A stretch of DNA of 64,000 nucleotides from Candidatus Blautia faecipullorum. GTDB lineage: Bacteria; Bacillota; Clostridia; Lachnospirales; Lachnospiraceae. The translations under genes and the position numbers were made by a program. Shown piece by piece: positions 42,834-53,200 of this stretch. Position 1 is the stretch's first letter. Every line of letters begins with the position of its first letter. The notes below the pieces were generated by a model. That model saw only the letters and a list, made by a program, of their open reading frames with translations, was not told where the DNA came from and did not search any database. The stretch is from positions 19,143-83,142 of the forward strand of contig DXEG01000051.1 in assembly GCA_019115125.1 (NCBI GenBank), written 5' to 3'.

Positions 42834-42898
42834 GATAGAGATAGTGAGAACAGTAAAAAGCAGACGTTGACGAACGAATCTGCATGAAATAATGATAT

Positions 42899-42930
42899 GG
42901 GCGTTTTGTACAAAAAACGCTCTTTTTTTT
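42899..42930 (+). terminator. terminator after the WYL gene
   Basis: GGGCGTTTT pairs with AAAACGCTC across a short loop (arms 42899-42907 and 42914-42922), followed by eight Ts. It isolates the regulator from the ATP synthase operon. Confidence 0.8.
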
Positions 42931-43043
42931 GTGCAAAATAGTCAAATATAATATTGACTTTCGAAACTTCAAAGAGCAAAATAAAGAAATCAAATAAGTC
43001 GGTCTGACCAATATCGGCGGACTGGGGAAAAGGAGGGAGTGAA

Positions 43044-43730
43044 ACGAACAGTTTAACAGAAACGCTGAAAGAAGAACTGAACTGCCGGACAGTATTTACG
43101 ATTCCGGTCTTTGACGGAATTCCGGTTTTTGAATCTGTGGTAGTTACCTGGGTGATTATGGCGGTGCTTCTGGTGCTGTCCCTGCTTCTGGTGCGGAATC
43201 TTAAAGTTGAGAATCCGGGGAAAAAACAGCTTCTTCTGGAGTCAGGCGTGGATTTTCTCAGAAAATTCTTCCGCGGCCTTCTGGGTGAAGACGGAGAACG
43301 ATACATTCCTTATATGATGACAGTTCTGGTGTACCTGGGAGTGGCAAATGTATCCTCTATTTTTGGAGTGAAGCCGCCCACGAAGGATCTGAATGTTACG
43401 CTTGCTCTTGCGGTAATGAGTATGTTCCTTATAGAATATTCCGGTATCCATAAAAAAGGTCTGAAAGGTTTTTTTAAAAGCTTTCTTGATCCGATACCGG
43501 TCATGCTGCCAATGAATATCATGGAGGTTCTGATCCGTCCCACGGCTCTCTGCTTCCGGTTGTTCGGCAACATTCTCGGAGGCTTCGTGGTAATGGCCCT
43601 CGTGGAGTTTATCTGTCCCGCGGTGCTTCCTATTCCGTTCAGCCTGTATTTTGATTTCTTTGACGGATTCATACAGGCGTACATTTTCGTTTTTCTGACG
43701 TCTATGTTTATGAGAGAGACGATGGACTGA
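43044..43730 (+). CDS. atpB: ATP synthase Fo subunit a (apparent ACG start)
   Basis: Coding signal extends well upstream of the first canonical start (GTG 43137). The in-frame segment reads ELNCRTVFTIPVFDGIP, which looks like a true subunit a N-terminus, but it has no ATG, GTG or TTG. AGGAGGG (43031-43037) is followed after 6 nt by ACG at 43044. From there the protein would be 228 residues; from 43137 it would be 197 and lack a ribosome site. The conserved Arg is in CFRLFGNILGGF. Subunit a forms the half-channels next to the c-ring. If ACG is rejected, use 43137-43730. Confidence 0.85.
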   Translation, partial: TNSLTETLKEELNCRTVFTIPVFDGIPVFESVVVTWVIMAVLLVLSLLLVRNLKVENPGKKQLLLESGVDFLRKFFRGLLGEDGERYIPYMMTVLVYLGVANVSSIFGVKPPTKDLNVTLALAVMSMFLIEYSGIHKKGLKGFFKSFLDPIPVMLPMNIMEVLIRPTALCFRLFGNILGGFVVMALVEFICPAVLPIPFSLYFDFFDGFIQAYIFVFLTSMFMRETMD

Positions 43731-43808
43731 CCGGGAGTAAACAGCAGACCCGCCGGTTCTGATCTGAAAACAAAATATAAAAATAAGAAAAATTCAGGAG
43801 GAAAAATC

Positions 43809-44033
43809 ATGACAAGTTTAATTGCTATTGGAGCAGGTATTGCAGCTTTAACAGGTATTGGAGCAGGAATCGGTATCGGTCTTGCCACTTCTAAAGCAGT
43901 AGAGGCGATTGCGAGACAGCCGGAGGCAGAGAGCAAGATCAGCAAAAACCTTCTGTTGGGATGCGCCCTTGCCGAAGGTACCGCGATCTTTGGTTTTGTA
44001 GTAGGTCTTCTGATCGTCGTTATGCTTGGCTGA
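43809..44033 (+). CDS. atpE: ATP synthase Fo subunit c
   Basis: 74 residues, two helices around the polar loop RQP (36-38). The ion-carrying carboxylate is Glu56 in LGCALAEGTAIFGF. The residues that mark sodium rings (a Gln in helix 1 and Ser/Thr directly after the Glu) are not there: helix 1 has GIGIG and Glu56 is followed by Gly. Proton coupling is therefore more likely, by inference. CAGGAGGAAAAATC is its ribosome site. Confidence 0.95.
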   Translation: MTSLIAIGAGIAALTGIGAGIGIGLATSKAVEAIARQPEAESKISKNLLLGCALAEGTAIFGFVVGLLIVVMLG

Positions 44034-44099
44034 TCCGCATATCTTTTCATGCGGCGCCGGTGTACGGTTATTATTACATAAGAAAGGCAGAGATAGACG

Positions 44100-44600
44100 A
44101 TGGTTCAAATCAATCTGAATCTTGTCTTTACGATCATTAACCTGTTGATTCTTTATCTTCTGATGAAGAGGTTTTTATTCGGACCGATCATACGGGTGAT
44201 GGATGAGCGAAAGGCTATGATAGAGCAGCAGTTTCAGGCTGCCAGGGAAACAGAAGATAAGGCCGAAGAGCTGCGGCGGCATTATGAGGACGCGCTGAAG
44301 TCCGCGAAGGAGGAATCTTTCCGGATTGTTGAGCAGGCCCGGCAGGAAGCAAGGATGCAGGCAGATCAAAGCGCCCGGGAAACCCAGGCCCGCGCGGAGG
44401 CGATGCTTGCCGGCGCCCGGGAGGACATCCGCAGCGAGCGGGAGAACGCCATGAGGCAGATGCAGTCCGAGATTGGGAAGCTGGCCATGGAGGCGGCGGC
44501 TAAAATCATGGCGGATGAAAGCGGACCCGAAAAAAATCTGGCCTTATACGATCAATTTCTAAAAGAAGCAGGTGATTCCGATGACGACAGCGGCTGTTAA
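44100..44600 (+). CDS. atpF: ATP synthase Fo subunit b
   Basis: 166 residues: one N-terminal membrane helix (about 8-25), then a long charged helix rich in Glu, Arg and Gln that forms the peripheral stalk. The end overlaps atpH by 20 bp, which is tight coupling. Confidence 0.93.
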   Translation: MVQINLNLVFTIINLLILYLLMKRFLFGPIIRVMDERKAMIEQQFQAARETEDKAEELRRHYEDALKSAKEESFRIVEQARQEARMQADQSARETQARAEAMLAGAREDIRSERENAMRQMQSEIGKLAMEAAAKIMADESGPEKNLALYDQFLKEAGDSDDDSGC

Positions 44601-45084
44601 TTACGCAAAGGTTCTGTATGAACTGTCCGTATCCTGGGATTCTGTAGAAAGCACGAAAAAACTGCTTCGGGAAGCGCCGGAATTTATAGCGGTGCTGAAG
44701 AATCCTCTGGTATCCTTTCGGGATAAGGAAAGGGCTGTCGACCGGATCCTGCCGGAAGAGATGCAAAGCTTTGTAAAAACAGTCTGCAGACATCACAGGG
44801 CGGAGCTTCTGGAAGAGATCATCAGCAGCTACGAGGAGCTCTGCAGAAAACAGCAGGGGATCCTGACGGCAGTATTGAGATATGTAACGCCGCCGGAGGA
44901 GGAACAACTGGAAAATATTCGGAAATTTCTGTGCGGGAGGTTTCACGCCCAGAGGGCGGATATTGAGCTGACAGAGGATAAGGATCTGATCGGCGGTTTT
45001 ATCCTCCAGGCGGAAGGACAGGAATACGACTGGAGTCTGCGGGGGCGCTGCCGCAGACTGGAACAGAAATTGACACGGAGGTGA
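44581..45084 (+). CDS. atpH: ATP synthase F1 subunit delta
   Basis: 167 residues from ATG 44581 with GCAGGTGA in front. The N-terminal helical bundle ([15 protein letters not shown]) and C-terminal [21 protein letters not shown] are the OSCP/delta pattern. It links subunit b to the alpha-beta head. The final bases provide the ribosome site of atpA. Confidence 0.92.
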   Translation: MTTAAVNYAKVLYELSVSWDSVESTKKLLREAPEFIAVLKNPLVSFRDKERAVDRILPEEMQSFVKTVCRHHRAELLEEIISSYEELCRKQQGILTAVLRYVTPPEEEQLENIRKFLCGRFHAQRADIELTEDKDLIGGFILQAEGQEYDWSLRGRCRRLEQKLTRR

Positions 45085-45089
45085 ACACA

Positions 45090-46619
45090 TTGAGTGCAAT
45101 CAATCCAGATGAGATTATTTCCATCTTAAAGGAAGAAATAAAGAATTACGATGAAATCAGCAAAAACCAGGAGATTGGCACTGTCATTTCCGTGGGAGAC
45201 GGAATCGCTTCCGTCTATGGAATTGACCATGCCATGTACGGCGAGGTTGTTGTTTTTGAGAACGGTCTGAAGGGGATGGTGCAGGATATCCGCGCCAACA
45301 GCATGGGCTGCATACTCTTCGGCAGCGACACCGGGATCCGTGAAGGCACAAAGGTGACAAGGACCGGCAGACAGGCCGGTATCCCTGTAGGCGAGGGTTT
45401 TATCGGCAGGATCGTGAACGCCCTTGGAGCGCCGGTAGACGGCAGGGGAGAAATTAAAGAAAGTGGATACAGACCGGTGGAATATCCGGCTCCCGGGATC
45501 ATTGACAGAAAATCGGTCACGGTACCTCTGGAGACAGGAATTCTCTCTATTGACTCCATGTTTCCTATTGGAAGAGGCCAGCGTGAGCTGATCATCGGGG
45601 ACAGACAGACAGGAAAGACCTCTCTTGCCATCGACGCTGTTCTGAACCAGAAGGGGAAGGATGTTCTCTGTATTTACGTGGCGGTAGGGCAGAAGGCTTC
45701 CACTGTGGCCAAGGTGGTTTCCACACTGGAAAAGCACGGCGCTATGGAATATACTACGGTATTTTCCTCCACAGCCAGCGACTGCGCGCCTCTTCAGTAT
45801 ATTGTACCCTATGCGGGGACGGCTCTGGCGGAGTACTTTATGTATCAGGGGAAGGATGTGCTGATCGTATATGACGACCTTTCCAAGCACGCGGTGGCTT
45901 ACCGCGCCCTTTCCCTTCTGCTGGAGCGTTCTCCGGGACGCGAGGCATATCCCGGCGACGTATTTTATCTTCATTCCAGGCTCCTGGAGCGTTCCAGCCG
46001 TCTGAACGAGGAGGCGGGAGGAGGCTCTATCACGGCGCTTCCTATTGTTGAGACTCAGGCCGGAGACGTATCGGCGTACATACCGACAAATGTGATCTCC
46101 ATAACAGACGGACAGATTTTTCTGGAAAGCGATCTGTTTTTTGCGGGTATGAGACCGGCGGTAAATGTGGGACTTTCCGTATCCCGTGTGGGAGGCGCCG
46201 CCCAGACAAAGGCAATGAAAAAGGCGTCGGGAAGTATTCGTATTGATCTTGCCCAATACAGGGAGATGGAAGTATTTACGCAATTCAGTTCAGATCTGGA
46301 CGACGCCACCAAGGCTCAGCTTGCTTACGGGAGCTGTCTGATGGAGCTTCTGAAGCAGCCCCTGTGTAATCCCCTGAAGCTTCATGAGCAGGTGATCACA
46401 TTGTGGACAGCCACCCATAAAAAGCTGGTCCATGTGGAGAAAAAACAGATCAGGCAGTATCAAAAGGATATGCTGGCTTATTTTGATCATGTTTATCCGG
46501 AGATTGGAAGAGAAATTGAGGAGACGAAGCAGCTTTCCGACGAGCTGGGAGAAAAGATTCTCCGGGCCGCGGAGGAATTCGCCAGCCGCAGGCTGGATCA
46601 GGATCAGGCGGTTCGTTAA
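45090..46619 (+). CDS. atpA: ATP synthase F1 subunit alpha
   Basis: 509 residues from TTG 45090, which follows GGAGGTGA by about 6 nt; the in-frame GTG at 45081 lies in that site. Walker A is [13 protein letters not shown], the Walker B region is [12 protein letters not shown], and the arginine finger segment is [12 protein letters not shown]. Non-catalytic nucleotide subunit of F1. Confidence 0.96.
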   Translation: MSAINPDEIISILKEEIKNYDEISKNQEIGTVISVGDGIASVYGIDHAMYGEVVVFENGLKGMVQDIRANSMGCILFGSDTGIREGTKVTRTGRQAGIPVGEGFIGRIVNALGAPVDGRGEIKESGYRPVEYPAPGIIDRKSVTVPLETGILSIDSMFPIGRGQRELIIGDRQTGKTSLAIDAVLNQKGKDVLCIYVAVGQKASTVAKVVSTLEKHGAMEYTTVFSSTASDCAPLQYIVPYAGTALAEYFMYQGKDVLIVYDDLSKHAVAYRALSLLLERSPGREAYPGDVFYLHSRLLERSSRLNEEAGGGSITALPIVETQAGDVSAYIPTNVISITDGQIFLESDLFFAGMRPAVNVGLSVSRVGGAAQTKAMKKASGSIRIDLAQYREMEVFTQFSSDLDDATKAQLAYGSCLMELLKQPLCNPLKLHEQVITLWTATHKKLVHVEKKQIRQYQKDMLAYFDHVYPEIGREIEETKQLSDELGEKILRAAEEFASRRLDQDQAVR

Positions 46620-46636
46620 ATCGGCAGGAGGGACCT

Positions 46637-47524
46637 ATGGCAAGCGCAAGAGAAATACAGAGCAGAATAAAAAGCGTCAGGGATACTATGAAGATCACAA
46701 ATGCCATGTATATGATCTCCTCTTCAAAAATGAAGAAAGCAAAGAAGATACTGGAAGACACTGAACCTTATTTCTATAATATGCAGGCCGCCATTGCCAG
46801 GATCCTGCGCCATGTGCCGGATCTCCAGCATCCTTTTTTCAGCGCCCGTCACCTGATTCCCCGCGAAGAGCGGAAAATCGCGACCATTGTGGTGACCGGG
46901 GACAAGGGAATGGCAGGCGCTTATAACCATAACATCACCAGGATGACGGACGAGTTTATGAAGGAGCCGGGCCGCCACAAGCTGTATGTGCTTGGAATGG
47001 TGGGCCGTCAGTACTACGGCAGGAGGATGGCGGATGTGGACGAAAGCTTCCGGTATACGGTACAGAAGCCTACAATGCACAGGGCAAGGCTGATCAGCGA
47101 CGAGATCGTAAGGGCATTTCTGGAGAGAGAGCTGGATGAGGTTCATATCATCTATACGCAGATGCAGAACGCGGCGTTGATGGAGCCTGTGAATATGCAG
47201 CTTCTTCCTCTGAAAAAAACAAATTTTACATCTTCTGAGCTTGTGGCGGGTATGATGCAGGAGGAAATTGAAATGTTTCCATCGGCCGATGCGGTGCTGG
47301 ATACGATCATCCCTAATTATCTGACAGGTGTGATCTACGGGTGTCTTGTGGAGGCCTACGCCAGTGAGAACAACGCCCGAATGACGGCCATGCAGTCGTC
47401 TACTGAAAGCGCGAAGAAAATGCTCGCGGATCTTTCGGTTCAGTTTAACCGGGCCCGCCAGGCGGCCATTACTCAGGAGATCACAGAGGTGATCGGCGGC
47501 GCGAAAGCCCAGAGAAGCAGGTGA
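46637..47524 (+). CDS. atpG: ATP synthase F1 subunit gamma
   Basis: 295 residues. The N-terminal ASAREIQSRIKSVRDTMKIT and the C-terminal ENNARMTAMQSSTESAKKML helices form the rotor coiled coil. It has the expected position between alpha and beta. GGCAGGAGGGACCT is the ribosome site. Confidence 0.95.
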   Translation: MASAREIQSRIKSVRDTMKITNAMYMISSSKMKKAKKILEDTEPYFYNMQAAIARILRHVPDLQHPFFSARHLIPREERKIATIVVTGDKGMAGAYNHNITRMTDEFMKEPGRHKLYVLGMVGRQYYGRRMADVDESFRYTVQKPTMHRARLISDEIVRAFLERELDEVHIIYTQMQNAALMEPVNMQLLPLKKTNFTSSELVAGMMQEEIEMFPSADAVLDTIIPNYLTGVIYGCLVEAYASENNARMTAMQSSTESAKKMLADLSVQFNRARQAAITQEITEVIGGAKAQRSR

Positions 47525-47581
47525 TAAATCTGGAAACAGAATTTCAAATCTGCCTGGACGTCGTGTCGGAAGCGTCAATAG

Positions 47582-48982
<1,401 letters not shown>

Positions 48983-48994
48983 GAGTGAAGCGTT

Positions 48995-49402
48995 ATGAAC
49001 AGTACCTTTGGACTGGAGATATATGCCAGCAACAAGCTATTTTACGCAGGCCGGGCCCAGTCTCTCGTGATCCCGGTTGAGGACGGGGAAAAAGCCTTCC
49101 TCGCCCATCACGCGAATACCATTTCCGCCATTGTTCCGGGGGAAATGCGGTATCAGGATACAGAGGGAAACTGGAATACGGCTGCGGTGAGCTCCGGATT
49201 TGTGGAGATGATCAATAACCGCGCCAAGCTGTTCTGCCTTACTGTGGAACGGCCGGAGGAAATTGACGTTCTGAGAGCGCAGGAAGCCCGGGAACGTGCG
49301 GAAGAGCAGCTTCGCCAGAAGCAGAGCATCCAGGAATATCACAGGAATCAGATGGCTCTTGCAAGGGCGATGACGAGACTCCGTGTTACAAAAAATATCT
49401 GA
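48995..49402 (+). CDS. atpC: ATP synthase F1 subunit epsilon
   Basis: 135 residues. The N-terminal beta barrel (FGLEIYASNKLFYAG...) is followed by a C-terminal helical hairpin rich in Ala, Glu, Arg and Gln, which can inhibit hydrolysis. It ends the operon; a hairpin terminator follows within 10 bp. Confidence 0.93.
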   Translation: MNSTFGLEIYASNKLFYAGRAQSLVIPVEDGEKAFLAHHANTISAIVPGEMRYQDTEGNWNTAAVSSGFVEMINNRAKLFCLTVERPEEIDVLRAQEARERAEEQLRQKQSIQEYHRNQMALARAMTRLRVTKNI

Positions 49403-49407
49403 AAAAT

Positions 49408-49437
49408 AAGAGCCAGGTCTTTTGAGGCCTGGCTCTT
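49408..49437. terminator. terminator of the atp operon
   Basis: AAGAGCCAGG (49408-49417) pairs perfectly with CCTGGCTCTT (49428-49437). It ends in only two Ts on the plus strand, but A-rich sequence on the other side gives a T-tail to minus-strand transcripts, so it may work both ways. Confidence 0.78.
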
Positions 49438-49569
49438 GGTATAAGACAGTTTTTATGTGATAAATCTGTCATGTAAACATGAACAGATATCTGACAGGAG
49501 GACAGCCGCCGGTTTATCAGAAGCCCCGGTATCCGGCCGCCGCTTTGTCTGTAAAATGTCTGCCGGTAT

Positions 49570-50385
49570 TCAGGTATTGGAAGAATTCTCCGCCTTCTCC
49601 GGATCCGCTGGAGATATTTCCGAAGAAAGGGTACTGGCTGCCGGAGCCTCCTGAGAGGCCGCAATCTCCGTCTCTGTTTCCGCTGCCAGGGAGACTGCTG
49701 TCTCTGCTTCGGCTTCCGGGGAGACTGCTGTCTCGGCTTCCGCGGTCTGGGTCTCCGGAACCTCCGTAGGGGGGGTGTAAGGTTCTGTTTCAGCCTCTGC
49801 ATCCACAGACTGCCGGTAGGGGCGGTATGGCGCCCAGTAGTGCTCCTCCGGGGTTTCTGAGTTCTCTTCTGTGTCTAACTGCTGCTTCTTGTTCCGAAGA
49901 AGATAGACTCCCGCGGCAATGATAGCGACTGCCACGACGGAACCGGGAAGCTGATAGAAGACCGTGGAAAGAAAATTTCCGAAGAACCGCGGCATGATCC
50001 AGTATAAAATATCAGTAAGATTATTCCACAGGATAGACGCTCCGAAGAAAATCAAAAGAGCGGCCACGACAGTCTGGTGTTTTTTGAAGGCGTTGTCAGT
50101 ACTTCCGATAAACTGATCCAGATGGAGGATATATGTATCCTCCACAGAGTAAAAGTCCTCCTCTGAAAGAGATTTCAGATTGTGTACATTGAAGAAGCTG
50201 TAAAGCCACAGTACAGGGATCAGGAAGATCAGCCAGTCAAGGCCGGTCATGGAACCCAGGGCAATGGCTCCCCAGAAAAGCAGCATGATGCTTACGCCCT
50301 GTTTCCGGAATCCCATGTACATTTCTCCCGCTCCCGGGATCAGCGAAGCGATGAATACCAAAAATCCATGTTTTTGCTTTGTCAT
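49570..50385 (-). CDS. membrane protein of the sigma-factor operon with Glu/Thr/Ala-rich tail
   Basis: 271 residues. Hydrophobic segments lie at about 8-60, 105-125 and 150-170; the first contains LIPGAGEMYMGFRKQG, similar to the PGAGxMYxG motif of TM2-like proteins. The last 90 residues are a low-complexity series (EAETAVSPEAEAETAVSLAAE) with internal duplication. Probably a membrane partner in the response controlled by the sigma and anti-sigma genes, whose stop it overlaps by 4 bp. Function unknown. Confidence 0.72.
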   Translation of the reverse strand: MTKQKHGFLVFIASLIPGAGEMYMGFRKQGVSIMLLFWGAIALGSMTGLDWLIFLIPVLWLYSFFNVHNLKSLSEEDFYSVEDTYILHLDQFIGSTDNAFKKHQTVVAALLIFFGASILWNNLTDILYWIMPRFFGNFLSTVFYQLPGSVVAVAIIAAGVYLLRNKKQQLDTEENSETPEEHYWAPYRPYRQSVDAEAETEPYTPPTEVPETQTAEAETAVSPEAEAETAVSLAAETETEIAASQEAPAASTLSSEISPADPEKAENSSNT

Positions 50386-50906
50386 TCTTTTTCTCCTCCT
50401 CTTAATATATTATTTGGAAAATGTCCCAGATAGTCTGCAAGTTTATCAGAGCCGGCGGAAATCCCCGAGCCCAGCGATCTGGAGATCCGCTGAAGTCCGG
50501 CGGCCGGATTGGGCGCGCCGTGGCTGCTGTCAGAAGTAAATTCCCTTGTCTGCGCGGAGGGGAATACGCGCGGTATGCTGAACTCCATGCGGTTTGCGCA
50601 GAACAGCAGAACCAGCGCCGCGGCTACTCCTGCGGCAGTTCTGAGTCCATAGCAGAAAAGCTGAAGCCTGCGGGAAGCGGAAGCCATGGCTTTTGACGCC
50701 TGCACGTCCAAGGAAGCAGCCTGCTTCAGGATTTCTCCGCTGAGATATGACGGCGCCGGTCCGGACGGATTCCGGCTTTCCTCCTCAAGCATCTGGTCAA
50801 GGCAGAAATCGCAGCGGTCCAGATGCTCCAGGAAGGCGATTATTTCGTCTGTATCCCTGAGCTCGTTATGTTCAAAGATCTCTATGTTTTTTTTCGGAAT
50901 ATGCAT
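50382..50906 (-). CDS. putative anti-sigma factor with zinc-binding motif
   Basis: 174 residues. The N-terminal EHLDRCDFCLDQM gives a His-x3-Cys-x2-Cys motif like the ZAS domain that holds an ECF sigma factor. One membrane helix (about 85-110, AAGVAAALVLLFCANRM) precedes an outside domain. It starts 1 bp after the sigma stop and overlaps the next gene, the classic sigma / anti-sigma order. Confidence 0.78.
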   Translation of the reverse strand: MHIPKKNIEIFEHNELRDTDEIIAFLEHLDRCDFCLDQMLEEESRNPSGPAPSYLSGEILKQAASLDVQASKAMASASRRLQLFCYGLRTAAGVAAALVLLFCANRMEFSIPRVFPSAQTREFTSDSSHGAPNPAAGLQRISRSLGSGISAGSDKLADYLGHFPNNILRGGEKE

Positions 50907-50907
50907 A

Positions 50908-51414
50908 TCAGCCGCTCCTTTCTTTTGAATTTCCAGGCGGAACCAGAAGCTTTTTCAGCATGGCTTTTGAACGGTAAAGCTGGGTCTGGATCGTCTTGGG
51001 ATTTTTCTGCATCCGCCGGGCAATTTCTCCAACGGAAAGCTGCATACAAAAATGTGCCTCGGCAACTTCTTTATAGGGGCTTTTGAGCTGCTGGCATAAA
51101 GCGTATACCTGCCGTTCGGAATCTGTTTTCAGGCAGAGCGCTTCCGGTGTGGAAGAATTGTCCGGTATTTGAGAAAAGTAGGTATCCTCGGTTGGAATGC
51201 AGCGCCGTCCGGCGGCTTTCAGATAATCAAGACATTTACGGACGGCAATTTTGCTTAACCAGGCTTTTTCATATGTGCCATCGAAACGGGAAAGGTTTTT
51301 GTAAGCTGACAGAAATACTTCCTGTGTCAGATCCTCCGCGTCAAAAGGATTGCCGATAGATTTCAGACAGATGGAATAGATCAGATTCTGATACTGTTCC
51401 AGCAAATATTTCAA
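50908..51414 (-). CDS. ECF-type RNA polymerase sigma factor
   Basis: 168 residues from a TTG at 51414 with AGGAAG upstream on the minus strand. Region 2 reads NPFDAEDLTQEVFLSAYKNL and region 4 has the helix-turn-helix LSVGEIARRMQKNPKTIQTQL. Typical sigma-70 family group 4 protein. Promoters it recognises are not identifiable. The 51415-51724 gap holds its own promoter region, a GGCCGGG/CCCGGTT-like hairpin at about 51470, and the divergent promoter of the LacI-type gene. Confidence 0.9.
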   Translation of the reverse strand: MKYLLEQYQNLIYSICLKSIGNPFDAEDLTQEVFLSAYKNLSRFDGTYEKAWLSKIAVRKCLDYLKAAGRRCIPTEDTYFSQIPDNSSTPEALCLKTDSERQVYALCQQLKSPYKEVAEAHFCMQLSVGEIARRMQKNPKTIQTQLYRSKAMLKKLLVPPGNSKERSG

Positions 51415-51627
51415 ATATTCTTCCTGTGAAATACGATCAGCCCCTTTCCTTTTGTACCGGACATGGATGTTTGGCCGGGAAAGCTGCCCGGTTCTATGTC
51501 CCGTTCATTTATTATAACGCGGAAGAGCGGTAAAAACACTTCAAATCATAAAATAAATTTTTAGGTCACGGCCCCCTGTATAGATAGGGTAACGAAAAAT
51601 GAGAGAATTTTTATTGCAGGCTGTTAA

Positions 51628-51656
51628 TTGTAAAGGCGTTTCCTGTGTGCTATAAT
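51628..51656 (+). promoter_or_regulatory. promoter of the second LacI-type gene
   Basis: TTGTAA (51628-51633) and TATAAT (51651-51656) are 17 bp apart and the -10 has the TG extension. About 60 nt separate the predicted start from the ATG. Confidence 0.75.
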
Positions 51657-51724
51657 TTTTTGCAGAAAAAGAAAAGCTTCCGCGGGCAGAAAAATGCTCC
51701 GGAGCGTAACGAAGGAAATGAAGT

Positions 51725-52726
51725 ATGGCAAGTATCAGAGATGTGGCACAGAGAGCCGGAGTCGGCGTGGGTACTGTGTCGAGAGTTTTAAATGGAAACG
51801 GCTATGTGGCCGAGGATACAAGAAAAAAAATAGAAACGGCGATCAGTGAGCTGGAGTATACGCCCAACGAACTGGCCCGCAATCTTTTCCGTAATAAGAC
51901 GGGAATCATCGGCGTTCTGGTTCCTGACCTGGATCATCCGTTTTTTTCGGCCTTCGCCCGGGAGACGGAGATCGCTCTTTATAAAGAGGGGTATAAGGCA
52001 ATGATCTGCAACACCATCGGAAGCAGCAACAGAGAGATGGATTATCTTTATATGCTGGACCGTAATATGGTGGACGGGATAATCACAGGCTCTCATACCC
52101 TCCATGTAGACGAATACCTGAAAAGAAAAGGGAAGATCGTTTCCCTGGATCAGGAATTCGGGCCTGGTATTCCCATGGTGGGCTCGGATCATATATCGGG
52201 AGGAAAAATAGCGGCGGAGGTTATGCTGAAAAATAAGTGCAAAAAAGTGCTGCATATCACCGGCGTGGCTCCCAATGTGGCGGCCAATGACAGGCACGCG
52301 ATTTTTGAGGCGGAGCTTACCGAAAACGGAGTGGATGTGGTGGACATGATGATGGAATGGAACCTGTTTGATCATCAGTCCTACTGGGCGGCCGCTGAGG
52401 AAGCCATCCGTAAGTGCGACGGCATCGACGGGGTGTTTGCGGCGGACGAACCGGCTATCTGCTACATGCATCTGGCGATGAAGGCGGGACGCCGGGTACC
52501 GGAGGACCTGAAGGTGGTCACCTACGACGGGATGGATATTACCAGGCTGTGTTATCCGGAGGTTACCTGCATCTGCCAGAATGTTAAATTTTTAGCAGAG
52601 ACATGTGCGGATACTATGATAAAATTAATCGCAGGAAAGGAACCCGTTCCACAAAAACAAATTTTATCTGTGGGATTCCGACAGGGACAAAGCACATTTC
52701 CTGTAGAGCTTGACGGAAAATACTAG
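51725..52726 (+). CDS. LacI-family regulator of the fructan/sucrose locus
   Basis: 333 residues. The helix-turn-helix ASIRDVAQRAGVGVGTVSRVLN is followed by the hinge ELARNLFRNKTGIIGVLVPD and a sugar-binding domain (about 60-330). It is immediately upstream of an ABC importer and GH32 gene and most likely binds the paired operators at 53077 and 53140. Terminator at 52750. Confidence 0.9.
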   Translation: MASIRDVAQRAGVGVGTVSRVLNGNGYVAEDTRKKIETAISELEYTPNELARNLFRNKTGIIGVLVPDLDHPFFSAFARETEIALYKEGYKAMICNTIGSSNREMDYLYMLDRNMVDGIITGSHTLHVDEYLKRKGKIVSLDQEFGPGIPMVGSDHISGGKIAAEVMLKNKCKKVLHITGVAPNVAANDRHAIFEAELTENGVDVVDMMMEWNLFDHQSYWAAAEEAIRKCDGIDGVFAADEPAICYMHLAMKAGRRVPEDLKVVTYDGMDITRLCYPEVTCICQNVKFLAETCADTMIKLIAGKEPVPQKQILSVGFRQGQSTFPVELDGKY

Positions 52727-52749
52727 AGAATATTCAGTTAATAATGGGA

Positions 52750-52787
52750 AGAGACTGCTTGGTATTAAAAAGCAGTCTCTTTTTTTG
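52750..52787 (+). terminator. terminator after the LacI-type gene
   Basis: AGAGACTGCTT (52750-52760) pairs perfectly with AAGCAGTCTCT (52770-52780), followed by seven Ts. The 52788-53030 stretch is very AT-rich and carries no gene. Confidence 0.92.
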
Positions 52788-53034
52788 CGGATAAATCATA
52801 ATTAAAAAGATTAATAAAGAATAAATGAGAAATTTTAAGAATGTTTGTCATGTAAGATTTTGGCAGAGTCATAAAGAGAACCCAAATAAAAAGAGTTTAG
52901 GTGAAAAAATAAAATATAATATGTATGTTAAAAAAACGACAATGATAAATTGTGCAATATATACAAAAGAAAAACTTTAAAATAGAAGAAATTTACAAAA
53001 ATGCATTGCGGAAAAGTGTTTTCTGTAAATACTA

Positions 53035-53064
53035 TTGACAAATAGAGAAAAAGAAACTATGATA
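53035..53064 (+). promoter_or_regulatory. promoter of the fructan/sucrose ABC operon
   Basis: TTGACA (53035-53040) and TATGAT (53059-53064) are 18 bp apart. Operator 1 begins 13 bp downstream of the -10, so a bound repressor would block initiation or clearance. Confidence 0.75.
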
Positions 53065-53076
53065 AAAACACAATAT

Positions 53077-53090
53077 GAAACGGGTTCCAC
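53077..53090. promoter_or_regulatory. operator 1
   Basis: TGAAACGGGTTCCA is an imperfect palindrome with the AACNNGTT core of LacI-type operators. The same pattern recurs at 53140-53153. Confidence 0.7.
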
Positions 53091-53139
53091 ATCTGAAAGA
53101 CTGAAAATAAAAAAACAGATAGTTCAGTATATGGTATGT

Positions 53140-53153
53140 GGAACGGGTTCTAT
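53140..53153. promoter_or_regulatory. operator 2
   Basis: TGGAACGGGTTCTA matches operator 1 at 12 of 14 positions. The distance of 63 bp is six helical turns, so both sites face the same side of the DNA and could be bridged by a tetramer. Confidence 0.7.
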
Positions 53154-53200
53154 AAATTTCCAGGCGCGCGGGAAATGGCAAAATTAAGGAGGAAGAGAAC

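Noticed and set aside
49479-49769. Pro/Leu/Arg-rich plus-strand frame near the atp terminator
   Set aside because: It is the complement of the repetitive tail of the minus-strand membrane protein gene and has no independent support.
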